From: Daphnia pulex
Lineage: Eukaryota > Arthropoda > Branchiopoda > Diplostraca > Daphniidae
Length of the DNA: 64,000 nucleotides
Reading direction: 5' to 3'
Assembly (NCBI RefSeq): GCF_021134715.1
Contig: NC_060021.1
Location: 11,502,501 to 11,566,500 of the forward strand
Each line of letters starts with the position of its first letter. Position 1 is the first letter of the stretch. This document shows positions 50,801-62,025 of the stretch, piece after piece. The translations under genes and the position numbers were made by a program. The notes beneath the pieces are model-generated. The model did no database searches and was not told the DNA's origin. It saw only the letters and a program-made list of their open reading frames with translations.

Positions 50801-53041
50801 GGAACGTAAACAACTAAGGAAAATTGTGAAAGCCAATGGAAATAATACGTTGGCACACTTCAAACAATCCCAAGTCAGCTATTATGTGAGCATACAAAAA
50901 AATAAAAGCAAAAACAAAGAAAGAGGGGTCAAACAAAAAGTGGAATAAGAATAAAACCTGTGCATCTAAGTCGTCCAGTCTTTTTTGTGCTTCCTTCTTT
51001 TGAACTTCCAACTGCTTCAAAGTAGCCGACAAAGTGTCGAGTTCGCTCTGGAGATTACGAACTTCACCATTCTTGATTCGGATGTCTGCCTCCTTTTGTG
51101 CCACATCTGTTTCCAGTTGACGCTTCTCCCGAATAAGACTCTCAATTTCTTTGGCGATTTGCTCAAGTTCGGCAGAATGAGTCAGCTCCTCAACATTGGT
51201 GTCTTTCGCACGGAGAGAAGGCGGCATCATTTCAGGAGTTAGCACAGTTGGTAATTCTCTTCCTTGAACCTTTTGCTGGATAAGCCACATTGAAAGGGCA
51301 AATTGCTCGCTATTCAATTTACCTGTCTGCCCAACATCACACAACCCCCTAGATCGTTTCAACAGCAACAATTAATGGGGTTCGTTGAGATTCAAAAGTA
51401 ATGTGAAGTCTACCATATATGAGCTAAAATCGGTTGCGGTAGACGTGATTGCAAGAAAACGTCTTTGATTTCCAAGCCGGATACGTAACCGTCGCGATCC
51501 ATATCTGCTTGCAGAAATAAAGCTCCATATTTGGTTTTTTCTGCTTCACTGACAACCCAGGTTACTGCATGGCCATTAGACGCAATATCCTGTATTTAAA
51601 AGAGAAAAAACCCTAACCATTAGAATCGATTAACAAGCTATTACAGTATTATTTTCAATACTTTAACGTTTTCCGGAGATGAAACTGCTGGAGGCAGGAC
51701 GCTTACCGACCCCGCAAGAGACGACCCACGTCGAAGAGTAGACTCTTGCACGGTTGAGAGTAATTCAGATGGTAAACTTACCGGCAATGGGTAATTATCC
51801 AAGACTTTGTAAACCAAATGCATTGCCTAAAATAATTTAAACATTACAAAGTTTGAGGCGGAAAGATTAAAGATATGGGTAAAGTAATTCACAATAAATT
51901 TTTATCTTACCACAATGAACTCATTCCGGTCTAGCGCTCCGTCATGGTCCATGTCAGATAGGTCCCAAATTTTCCCTAGGCTTTCGAGTGGTAAGGTCGA
52001 GTTAACCAACACTTCTTTCACCTTTAAATCATAATATACCACAATTATACACTGAGTGCGGCACATTACCATCATAATAAACCTTGTTTCCAGGTAATTT
52101 GCCACCAACAGGACTTAAGGAATCAAAAAGTGCATCATATTTTGCTCTATCTGTGGCAGTGACAACCCAATTAAAAGTTTTGGGCTGATTTCCTGTTGGG
52201 GAAGTCAAAGATGAAAAGGATCCCTGTGAAGTAGTAGTCACTGCATTTTGTATAACAGCTGGTGGCTGTTCACCCTGAAAATTAAGTTTTACGTAAAATC
52301 ACGAATGACACTAGTGTGGGATTGAAAGTAATCTTGCATAACACCCAGAAACCATTAATGAGCATTTACCATTTCTGGTGGCGTGGTTTCTCTTGATATG
52401 TTGCTCATACTAATTTCAATTCCATTCTGTGCCAGGGCTACTAGTTTCAATGCAGTAAAAAATCCACTTTGATCAAGATATCCTTTGCCTTGAGGATCAG
52501 ACAGATCCCAAATCTAGAAGTTAATAATATAAACTTAAAAAAAAAAAAAAAAATCACTAATGTAAACATTTGAAAAAAAAATACCTTTCCTAGCACAGAA
52601 GTATGTAATCCAGATTTCTTTAGAAAATTAGCAGCATCAAGTGCACCAATACTTCCAAGGTTTTTGGGATCCACCTATAAACACCAAACCAGCAACGGGG
52701 ATCAGATTAAAGTTTCTGTGGAGGTAACAAAATAAGTGTTACTTACATGCCGATACCAAGCCTCGAAGATTGCATAATTCTGTCCAGCGACCTGAAACAT
52801 CAAAGAATATTTTCAAGTTGTTAGATTCTTTGAAAATATATCAATGTGTCAAAAAAGTTGAGCACTGTAAAGACGCATTATTTCACAAAAAAAAACATGG
52901 CGTGCGCCGGAAAAATTTTTATAATACGAAAATCTACACTATCTCACAGCTTTTTAAATACCACTTTCACGATTTTCTAAAATACTTAATGAAATAAATA
53001 ATAATATTTCTTACTAAAGTCGGAGATGGCAATACCGCCAT
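47880..53041 (-). CDS. Eps-15: Eps15, EH-domain endocytic scaffold (16 coding exons, 1,020 aa)
   Basis: Eps15 sits at clathrin-coated pits, binds NPF proteins through its EH domains and AP-2 through DPF motifs, and recognises ubiquitinated cargo. Exons (minus strand): 53041-53015, 52791-52747, 52674-52585, 52513-52370, 52274-52083, 52021-51911, 51826-51707, 51589-51414, 51348-50958, 50755-50693, 50554-50350, 50280-50078, 50002-49811, 49729-49658, 49584-49273 and 48599-47880; phases close. EH1 is about residues 12-85, EH2 138-218 and EH3 252-345. The EH2 ([13 protein letters not shown]) and EH3 ([12 protein letters not shown]) calcium loops look intact; the EH1 loop is degenerate. A coiled coil spans about 350-520. 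A tail with 16 DPF motifs and a proline-rich block ([15 protein letters not shown]) follows. The end carries two ubiquitin-interacting motifs, the second reading [13 protein letters not shown]. The start gives MAVLPSPTL, as in other Eps15 proteins. Confidence 0.93.
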
Positions 53042-53711
53042 CTTGGTAGACTTTTCTTAGTTCGAAAAAAATCCGCTTGGGAACTGCACTGGCAATTCCT
53101 CCCCCCAACCGGCCTTTAGCTATCTGTAAATAAATGAAAAGAAAGAAAAAAAATAAACGTTGTAATTGTAATCATGAATGTAATGCAATACATAGCTACA
53201 TAAGCGTAGCTTTTCCCTATCCAAAATTCCAAATACCCATAAAATGCTGAGAAACCAAAATAACTTCTAATTAATTAAAAATTGTTTGATTTTATTCTTG
53301 CTTGGAACGGGTTAAATTGGATCGCAAACATTTCGTGATCACTTTTTATGAATGGTCCTGTTTGAACCCTTTTACTGAATTCGTTGCTGATTGCGTGAAT
53401 CGCCGTTCAAAAGATCACGAAGAAAATCGATTGGATTGTGATGTTCAAATACAACAATCGTCCATAGGTGGCTTCCTCCCTGATCAAGTCAAGTGAAAGT
53501 GAAAGGCGAAAACAACAAAATAGAATGACAAACCACTATGATTTGGTAGTAGGGCGTCGTTTGCCCGGATAGGAGAGATTGTAGCTCCAAGATTGTTTGT
53601 TTAAGACAGTGACAGTAAAAAATTTAAGCTACCTGTATTAGGCCAGTTGTTGTTCAAACTCCAAACACATTGACCCAAAGTATTGTGTACAAAAGTACAC
53701 ACCATTTCGAG
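53042..53711. promoter_or_regulatory. Divergent promoter region between Eps15 and the 27-kDa-like glycoprotein gene
   Basis: The start codons of two oppositely oriented genes lie 670 bp apart, so both promoters and leaders must fit here unless upstream exons lie further away. I see no convincing TATA box for either gene. A 64-codon plus-strand frame at 53302-53496 has no recognisable similarity and is probably chance. Confidence 0.45.
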
Positions 53712-55798
53712 ATGAATTATTCATTGTTTTTGACCTTCGTTTTGGTAATTGGTCAAGTTAACTGTGTTATACCATCTGTTAAGGGTAAGTGTCAATATTC
53801 TTTTGCCTAAGAAACATGATGTAATTTTGTAAGCTTGCTCTTTAGCTCGATAAAATGTTGAGTGTGATTTGTGCACACAATTCTATTAATTACTACCACA
53901 ACTGAGCATGACTTTGAATTTTTCATGAAATAATTGAATTAGGAGAAAGTTGATCAATGGCAGCCATTTGTGTATTTGAAATTTGGAATCCTGCAAACAA
54001 AGGCATGAGCTTCTCTGAATTGATGTTTTAAAAATCAGTCTGTAACTCTTTTGCACTTCTTTTTGTTTTATTACATTACAATGTCCGAAGAATTAATTAA
54101 AAAAAAAAGAAATGACAGTATTGCTGAGTACACTTTGTTTGTGTGCTTGTTCATACACAAACATATCCTGTTAGCATTTATAGTTCAAGCTTGTATAGTA
54201 GTTAACATTTTGGTTGACATTTAGCTCAAGGAGAGTATGAGTCAGGGAAAAATCCGGAATAGAAATAGATGCTTCCAAGGTTTGCGTGAGACTACCAGAG
54301 TGGACGGGTTTGATTTACAGCAGGTGTATAATTACTTAACCTAGTATTGCGTTTCCTTTTTTGGTTATAACGTATACAGGAATACTATTTCCATGCACGA
54401 TACAAGTCGATGGAAGTATACATAAACTTCTGATTTCATCAACCAAATATTGATGTTGCTACGGAAATAAATCAAAAATCGTTGAACCCTTTTTATAGCT
54501 TTCATTTGGATGCACCTCTTTCCTTGAATAAATTTGAGCTCTATACATCATTTCCTAACACACCACATAGAACGACACTTGATAATAGCATAAAGCACTA
54601 ATAAAACAATTAATTTGTTTTTTCGACCTTGTCGCTAAGACGTTTGCATCTCTTTGGAAATTTTTTAATAATTTGTTCCTTATGCAGATACCCATAACTG
54701 GGCTGGTGAATTAGAAAAAGCTCAGCATGATTTCAACCTGGACTCGTACTCAAAGCAGTGGATGGACGAGTGTGAAAGGGTTAATGGGAGCGAAGCCATC
54801 GAAGATATTCGTGTTAGTCTATCTCACTATTCTTGCATTCAGATAAATAACAAAATAATTGAATAATATTATATTTAACAACAGGAATCAGTGACGGTAT
54901 TGACCGATTGTATATCTTCAAAAATCAATATTCACAACATAACTGAGGAGATTAAAGAGGCGTCTCCCAAGGGAATCCTTGATGAGGTTTTTGCAAAATA
55001 TTGCGAGTGAGTTATAATTTTCTTTTTCTAAAAGAAAACTAACTGCCATGTGAAGTTCACGTGTGATAAAAATATTTTATTTTACAGTCAAATCTCAGCG
55101 ATAAAAAAATGTAGAGAACCAGTTATATTGGCTATGCAAGTTTGTCTTTCAGATCAAGCCGATCGGGATCTTGAAATCTTCGATGAAGCCATTAGTGCAG
55201 CTGTAGATTTCATGTGCTATAAAGGAGGGGAGCGGATAGCAAGTATTGTTTTCCGGTGAAATTTAAAATATGGATAGAGTAATAACCGCATATTTTATTT
55301 ACAGTTTTTATGTCTGAAAACGGAACTGACTGCTTTTTGTCAAATATTGACCACATCGCGACGTGTCTCAATGGAAGTCTTCCTGAATTAGAAAATGCAA
55401 TAAAGAGTATACAAACAACCAACACCTCAATGTTTGACGACACTAACTGCGGGTAATTATAAAAAGAAAAGACAAAAAGAAAAGCTGTTTGGACTAATGT
55501 GCTATCGGTTTTCGTCTAGTAAGTTATCTTATCTAAATAGTCACTGATATCTATTTACTTAACGACTGACAGGTTGGAAACCAAAATGAAGGCATGTGTA
55601 ATCAACGGTTTGAAAACGTGTTCCGACCCGACACCAGCCAACGTTGTTGAAGGCTTAATAGATTCAATGATCAAGAAAACTCCTTGTTACAAAAGCGAAG
55701 CAAATTATTTGAACACTTCGCATTCCTACCATTCTTCCGCATTGCTTTGGGCGTTGGCAACGCTGTCGATGGTTACTCGATTCATGTTCCACTCCTAA
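53712..55798 (+). CDS. Secreted cysteine-rich glycoprotein of the DUF1397 / 27-kDa haemolymph glycoprotein family (282 aa)
   Basis: Six exons (53712-53784, 54688-54812, 54885-55006, 55088-55242, 55305-55452, 55573-55798) join GT-AG with phases closing on 849 nt. The product has a signal peptide (residues 1-18, LFLTFVLVIGQVNC). About twelve further cysteines lie in helical spacing, with pairs such as SDQADRDLEIFDEA-x-MCYKGG, TDCFLSN and KMKACVINGLKTCSD. There are six N-glycosylation sequons. The pattern, length and the ending 'ACVINGLKTCSD...TPC' resemble the arthropod DUF1397 family of extracellular glycoproteins, whose biochemical role is unknown to me. Unlike the soluble haemolymph members, it ends in a hydrophobic segment (SALLWALATLSMVTRFMF) after a Ser/His-rich stretch, suggesting GPI anchoring or membrane attachment. 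Family assignment is by eye. Confidence 0.8.
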
Positions 55799-55832
55799 GT
55801 ATTGTGTAATATAGAAATAGTCCCATTTTGAA

Positions 55833-55838
55833 AATAAA
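55833..55838 (+). terminator. Polyadenylation signal AATAAA of the DUF1397-like gene
   Basis: AATAAA lies 35 bases after the stop codon on the coding strand and is the first canonical signal downstream, implying a very short 3' UTR. Confidence 0.65.
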
Positions 55839-55859
55839 CTTTGTGTACAATTAAAGCCC

Positions 55860-56400
55860 CACATCTCACGAAACCCTTTACCGCCCTTTACAAATAGAAA
55901 ATGGAGTCGAATGTCCGTCCTCTCGTGACAGGTGTGCTAAACCTTCGTGATCGCTGTTGGGTCGTATATATGGGATATATCATGTTGTTTGGGCGTAACC
56001 CCATATGTAGTTTTTTTTTTTAAATTTACTTTCTTTTTGCATTATCTCGAGTAATACAATGCGTTACGTTTAATAGACACAAAAAGCGCACTTTTATTAG
56101 TAGCGTGTAAAAGGAAATGGAAAAAACGAACACTTTCGTGTAGTCAGATATCGCTAACATCGCATTATTTTCTAGTCACATGTCGAAAGTTCTTGTGATG
56201 CTGCTTTCTTTGTTTCTTCGTAATTTTATTGTGTTTTTCGAATAAATTCAACGACATTTTTAAAAATATAAGTTTCTTTAATGATTCTAGTGCCTGCATA
56301 GTTCATTTTTATTCTCATATTGAATCTACTGATATTCTTAATCTACTTTCGGTTTCTAAATTCCTTAATATTAATAAGTGTATAAATATTTGTGTGACGA
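55860..56400. other. Intergenic, AT-rich; nothing recognised
   Basis: This interval lies between the polyadenylation signal of the glycoprotein gene and the first exon-like segment of the following non-coding locus. A plus-strand frame of 135 codons starts at 56229 and is Asn/Phe/Ile-rich without family resemblance. The frame is more likely to be chance in AT-rich DNA than a gene. Confidence 0.4.
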
Positions 56401-57111
56401 CGAAAAGAACCCAACATTATATTTTCCGTCCGACTCTAGGGCGTCTAGGCCTCCGTGGTGCGTGGATGCTAAGGGCTGTCACTAGGTGGCTAAATATTTC
56501 AGTGTGTTTAGGGATTGAATTATTCAGCCCTGTATTGGTAGGGAGGGGGGGGGGTCATCAAATTCTAGACGACATTGTCGACATTCCATTTCATATTTCT
56601 TTTTCTTCAAGACGCCGTCCGAGGAGGTTACCTTAGCCATTGGCTTATGGCGGGGCACTTTCTCTTTCTTTCCTCACATTTTTCAATGGTAATTCCTTTT
56701 TAATTTTCATTAAGGTTACTGAATTTAAATTGTGTGTGTTCCGTGTAATTAATTTACGGGTTACATGTTTAAAACTTTGTTTCTGATGGTAATTGAGTTT
56801 AAATTTTTCTATTTACAGTCTGGTGTCAGTGGTGTGAGCTTCTTCATTGCATTACGTGCACGTGGTCGCTGCCTCGTCATGAAGAGAGTCTACTATTTTG
56901 CAAGACAAATAAGATGAAAAGAGGAAATTTGAAAAGGTAATTAAGTATTTGTAAGCTAAATCGAGAAGGCAATCAAGTACCATTTTAGCATTTTGTTCTT
57001 GATGTCGGAAGACAAGTGACATCCTATTTCGGTTTTCCATGCAACAAAAAACTTAACAGAAGCGGTTTCTGTGAAAAGTTTTTTGTAAGTTAGTAATTAA
57101 ACACAACTACA

Positions 57112-57268
57112 GGGTTAGAATTTTGCTTGAATTTAAGTCTACATAAGTGTGCTACATATGCTTGTTCTTTGATTAGAATTAACCTGGGTAGTACATAAAA
57201 CTCTTGATTTATATTGTCGAGTACTTTATGCTTCTAAATGAGAGCTTTTTGTGAAAAAATCTTGATCA
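57112..57268 (+). repeat. Intronic repeat copy 1 (structured-RNA-like)
   Basis: This is the first of two adjacent copies with a period of 168 bases. Shared landmarks are GGGTTAG, TTTAAGTCTAC, a GTGYYACATRTG-type block, an ACTCTTGAT block and TGCTTCTAAAT. The last part can fold with CTCT-ATTTA pairing to TAAAT-AGAG (57212 to about 57244). It lies in an intron of the predicted non-coding transcript. Confidence 0.6.
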
Positions 57269-57279
57269 GCTTGTGTTGT

Positions 57280-57425
57280 GGGTTAGCATTTTGCATAAAT
57301 TTAAGTCTACTCATTTGTGCCACATGTGTTTGCCTATAATTAACTAAGGTTGTACATTGAACTCTTGATATAGATTTGACAAGTACTTTCTGCTTCTAAA
57401 TAAGATCTTATGAAAAAAAAGTCAG
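57280..57425 (+). repeat. Intronic repeat copy 2 (structured-RNA-like)
   Basis: This is the tandem neighbour of the 57112 copy, with the same order of blocks and about 70-75% identity by eye. It diverges most in the 3' stem, where the sequence reads TGCTTCTAAATAAGATC. Confidence 0.6.
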
Positions 57426-58245
57426 TTTTTGAAGAGATGAGAAATTTTTATCAAGTAGAACTTTCCCTTGTTTTTCTTTTAATATTTGAAAATATCATTG
57501 GTTTATTAATTTCTTTTTGTAAGGTAGATTTCCTTGTTCAGTTTATGAACTGTTAATGGTGTTGTCTGGTGTTCAGTTTAGAGATGCCTTGAGATGGATG
57601 ATCAACTGCTGCTGAGCCTTATCATCGTCTTTTTGGACGTGGAGAATGGAGACGCTGTCCCGAGTACGTTAAGCTTGGCCATTGCAGGCAACCTTCTCTC
57701 TTGACATGGTAATAATTCCTGCCTTTATTCCTTAAGGTTATTAAATTTAAATATTTTGTGTAGTGAACTCACAGGGAAATGGTTTGTAACTTAAACTTGA
57801 ATGGTTATTTGCTAATGGTAATTTTTCTTTAATAATCCAATGGTTTAATTTCTAATGATTCTTTAATGGTTATTTCTCCGGTTCTGAGGTCTGCTGTTCA
57901 TTTTCTCCAAAATGTCGTCTCGGTTTATGTTGCACGTTTCGGCACATTTAGTACTTTAGAATAGTAAAAGCAATAATTTTCATTAACTTTGAAATCTGAT
58001 GGCTTTGTTTCTAAATTAGAATTCTATTACTTTATTTCTGAAACTAAGTTTTTATTTTTTTATCAACAGTCTGGTGGAGTTTAAAAGCTTCTTAGTTCTT
58101 TATTGCGTTACGTGTACGTGATCGTTGCCGTTTGATGAAGGTTCTCTAAGAGGGTCTCTACTACATTGCAAGACAACACCGTGATGGAAATAGGAAATCT
58201 AAAATGAAGAAGTAATAATGTAAGTACCAGTGAGATAAAACAAAT

Positions 58246-58414
58246 GTTAGCATTTTTGCTTTAATTTTTTCCAAATTATGTGTGCTACCTTTGCTTGTTT
58301 TCAGTTAAGAATGTACTGAAGTTAAACATTTAGTTCTTGATTCTAATGACATGGCAATTACTAGGGCAATCCTGCTTATAAATAAGACAGCTTTTATGAA
58401 AAGGTTTTAATCAG
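58246..58414 (+). repeat. Intronic repeat copy 3 (structured-RNA-like)
   Basis: This is a dispersed third copy following the duplicated exon 58070-58219. It keeps GTTAGCATTTTTGC, GTGTGCTACCTTTGCTTGT, TTCTTGATT and CTTATAAATAAGACAGC. It is the only copy that ends its 3' stem with an ACA triplet. A weaker fourth match (TTGCTACCTTGACTTA) lies near 60108-60123. Confidence 0.5.
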
Positions 58415-60618
58415 TTGGTAGATTTGTCAATTGTTTGACTAATCAGAACAGAAATTTAAATTCCCTTGATTCTTTAAAAGCTTAAATGAAATTGTGATTG
58501 ATATTAGGCCATCTTCTTTATATTTTTCTCTAGTTAAATTATGGAAATCTTAAGTGTATGATCGCCTTATCTGTCAAGTATTTGAACCATTTATTTTACA
58601 ATTGCAAGATAAAATTAAACTTGCATTTTTTGTTTTACTTTGAAAATATAGGTTTCCATGGTGAGCTGGTTTGTTGTGGCTGTTTGGTGTGCAGTGATTT
58701 TCCAGGAGAAATGCGTTAAAAAGGTGATTGTGCAGACTTGCTTAAAATGGGAAAAGAATTATTTTAATTTAAGGGAAAAGATAATTGTTTTGTTGTCATG
58801 TTGGCTTTAGAGTTTTTTTTTTCAGGGATTAAGTGCCGCAACAAGTTGGCAATATGGCAATCTTATGCTACTGAGCCTGACGCCGTCTTCTAGGGAAACT
58901 GTCAGTTACATTGTTCGTGCGGTCAACTTCAAAATTCTTCACAAATATCTCAAAGGTAACTTAGTTTTCAGTTCATTAGGGTTTCTGACTGTACAGACAA
59001 TTAACAGAAAGAAGATTTAGAAGAATACAGATACACATTTGTCAATCGGTCATGCCTATGATACATTTCTGTCCTGGTCACAGAGTGTTATCCCAGTAGA
59101 TTGTTTTTTCTCTGATTGGGGTTAAGTGATAGGAATTAAGTAGATAATTGAATTGTTACATAGTACCTTGATCTACGATAATAATTAAGGTTTTTTTTTC
59201 ATGTAGGATTAATGGTTTGGTAAGACTGAGCTTTTTCATGGTGGTTGAAAGTCGACATAGAGCCAACTGGTGAATGGTGTGGGGAAGTGCTGCATGCCAT
59301 CTGTGGTGTTGGTATGAAATATTTTTATTGCTTTAACTATTAAGTGTTTGAATCATTCATTTTATATATGTTGTCTGAAGTTGAAACTTGAAATTTTTGT
59401 TTTGCTTTGGAATATTTCATTGGAATTTTTTCACATTTTGAAGTGTCATTCTGTTAATTGATGTTCTTTTGCTCTGTAGGTTTCCATTGTCAGTTAGATG
59501 TATCAGCTAATTTTTCTGTTACTCTTTGGTGTGCAGTTTATTTTTGGGTAAGAGATTCTTTTTTTATATTATTCATTAATGAATTTGAGAAAAAGACAAA
59601 GACTGACCTTCTTTGTTGTCATGCAGGTGGTTTTGTTGCAGGCAGCTGGTAAGAGGGAGTTCAAGTCGAGTTGAGCTGAAGGTTAATGAACCAGTCGATA
59701 ATGCTGGTGTCAAAAGTTAAATATCAATGAAGACATCTTGAAATGGTAATTTGGTTGTGATATTGTGTTGTAACTGATCAGAACTGCTCGGATTCGATTA
59801 ATTTTTAAACTTAACAGGACGTGACTTTTCTTTCGTCTTCCATCCCATTATTTTTACAGCTGATACAAGTTTATATGTTAATTAATGATTTTTCTTTTTC
59901 ACTACAGGACTCGGTGACAATGTGATTTTCAATCTGCTGCATGTAGTTTTTGTTATCAAAAAGTGGAGAAGTAAGACTGGAAGCAAAGCTGCAAGAAAAG
60001 GAAATGGTAATTTGACTGAAATATTATTCGTGACTTGCAAAGTGTCTAGTTTTTTATTGAAATGTTCTGTCAAAAGATTAACTCCAAACTGATGTAGGAA
60101 ATTAGTGTTGCTACCTTGACTTACAAGCAGACCCTTGTCTAATTTATTAAGGAAAAGTTAAATGTTAAATTCATGGTTTTCCTGTCTATCTAATATAATA
60201 TCCCTGTTTATTCTAATATGTCTTGGAGGAAATGTGCAGTCGTTTCGCAGTCCGACTCCTGTTCAAGCTGTTCCTATCCTGGATTGTGCTGGAATCTTTG
60301 AAGTAGCTGATCCCGAAGGTGTTATGTTGGAGTTTTCTTGAAGAAGCTGATGTTGGTGTTATCTACTTACTGTGCCAGTGCAACGTGTCGATAACAATAT
60401 TATAGCCCTATAACATGTGATTGTAGTAACCTTAAGCTATTTTGCTTTCTAATATGGCTTGTTGCTAACTGATGCTGGGTTAAAATTTGTGTTTTGATAT
60501 TTCCCTCACCCCATATTTTTTAAATAATTCTTGGGATGTTGAAGTCAACTTGCAACATTTCGTAGTGCGTTGAAATGTATTTTTGATGTTTTTTTCACAA
60601 TTATGTGTGGAATGTTGA

Positions 60619-60628
60619 AATAAATAAA
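60619..60628 (+). terminator. Overlapping AATAAA signals of the non-coding locus
   Basis: Two overlapping AATAAA hexamers lie about 380 bases after the last acceptor, followed by an A-run, consistent with 3' end formation of the predicted transcript. Confidence 0.5.
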
Positions 60629-60644
60629 AAAAACCAATTTTATG

Positions 60645-62025
60645 AAATTGAATTGTTTAATAACTTAATCAAATAATAAATATATATTCTAATATCATAA
60701 TAATAAAATCAATTTGCATTTTTAATAAATTAACTAAATTTTTTTTAATCAAATGTTATTTAATTAAGTTAATTGAATTAAACTTTATTTCATTAATCAA
60801 GTTAATTGGATCAATTCAGCCAAAATGATTGAAATTTAATAAACAAAGCGTCCGGTTCAAGACAAATGTTGATCTATAAGCAATTTATACCCAAATAAAA
60901 CAAACCTAACAAACTCCTTTTGTCTCATTTGGGTGATAAACTGCTTTTGAAACTTGCACACACAGTCAATAAAGACAAGGGGAGACACTGCCTTAAGTGA
61001 ATGCAGCCAGGGAGATTACCTGGCCAATGGTTAAGAGAAACCATGATAAGTAGCGAAGGAGTTACCCTGTTGGCAGAATGAACATTTATTAGGATGGCAA
61101 TAATTTTAAATTAGATTTTAGCGACAGAAAGCAATACCTCAAATCAAGAGGGCCTGTTTAAGGAAGTAAAAAGGGGTGGTAGCAGCAAACGGGTTACCAA
61201 ACAAAGGACCTTGTTGACTGCATACTCATTGTCCTTTTTCTTCAAAGACGTGACTTCTCATAAAGTCTGTCATGCAAAATTAGAAACCCAAGAACCTGTA
61301 AATAAAAAATATAAAATAAAGTCACCTTGTTTATAATTTGTGTCATCAATGTGCTATTATATAGACGCCAGTGCAGATCAATACTTTAAATACATATTAG
61401 ACTGCAACAAAGAAAGTTTGGTGACATGACAAGTAAACTTACACACTAAACTACCAATCAGTTATCCAAGGTTTAGAAGATGGAATGAGAGATTGGTCCA
61501 TGCTGGGGTTGGTGATCTAGCAAGTCCAATAGAATCAGTCGATAATTATGATGAATCCTAATAAAGGATGAGAACAATATATATTTCAGCAATACTTGAT
61601 TATAAGCTAGTGTTGGTTGTTACCTCTGTCATTTGGATGACACATTCAGTAGGATGCCAGGATTTACAACAGAATAGTTGACAGTAGGCTGCATGTCCCT
61701 TTCACATTTTCTCCTGGAAATTAATGAGAAATATGAAGGTTATTAAACACATATACAGAAAAGAACACATGCCCAACAAATTGCACACAAAATATATCCA
61801 ATTTACCAACGAATTCATTGGTAATTTTTGAAGAAAATAGCTTTAGCTGAACTGTTGACAACGAGCTGCCATAACTGCACATATCAACACAATATTCTTT
61901 CACGCCATCTATTAGACACATCCAAAACTGACCGGCTTTAGATAGTCACAAAAGTCACAAAAGTAATCAAAAAGACTATTTCTGTGTGCTTAAACTGGCC
62001 ATAGAGTCTTTAGAATTGTGCAGAG
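60645..62025. other. AT-rich intergenic DNA; nothing recognised
   Basis: Bases 60645-60860 are very AT-rich with repeated TTAATTAA-like words. Beyond this are short frames only (for example 66 codons on the minus strand at 61721-61921) with no similarity I recognise. Confidence 0.45.

Larger units (their letters stand above)
56400..60640 (+). ncRNA. Probable multi-exon long non-coding RNA built from diverged repeats (possible small-RNA host gene)
   Basis: Exon-like segments with GT-AG signals run down the plus strand: ?-56688, 56819-56936, 57577-57708, 58070-58219, 58695-58723, 58826-58955, 59207-59311, 59627-59745, 59908-60006 and 60240 to about 60640. Four donors share the form ATG|GTAAT. 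The last segment contains overlapping AATAAA signals at 60619-60628. No segment has an open frame that carries across junctions. Several exons are copies of one another: 56819-56936 and 58070-58219 share TCTGGTG, GCTTCTT, a GCRTTACGTGYACGTG block and CTACTA-TTGCAAGACAA. Intronic blocks are repeated too. This architecture, in which exons do not code and introns carry repeated structured blocks, is that of a non-coding host gene. The start and the exact exon set are uncertain, and transcription is inferred from splice signals alone. Confidence 0.4.

Noticed and set aside
59537-59547. 11-nt exon candidate in the non-coding locus (GTGCAG acceptor, GGGTAAG donor)
   Set aside because: Signals are present, but such a tiny exon is improbable without RNA support, so it was left out of the exon list.
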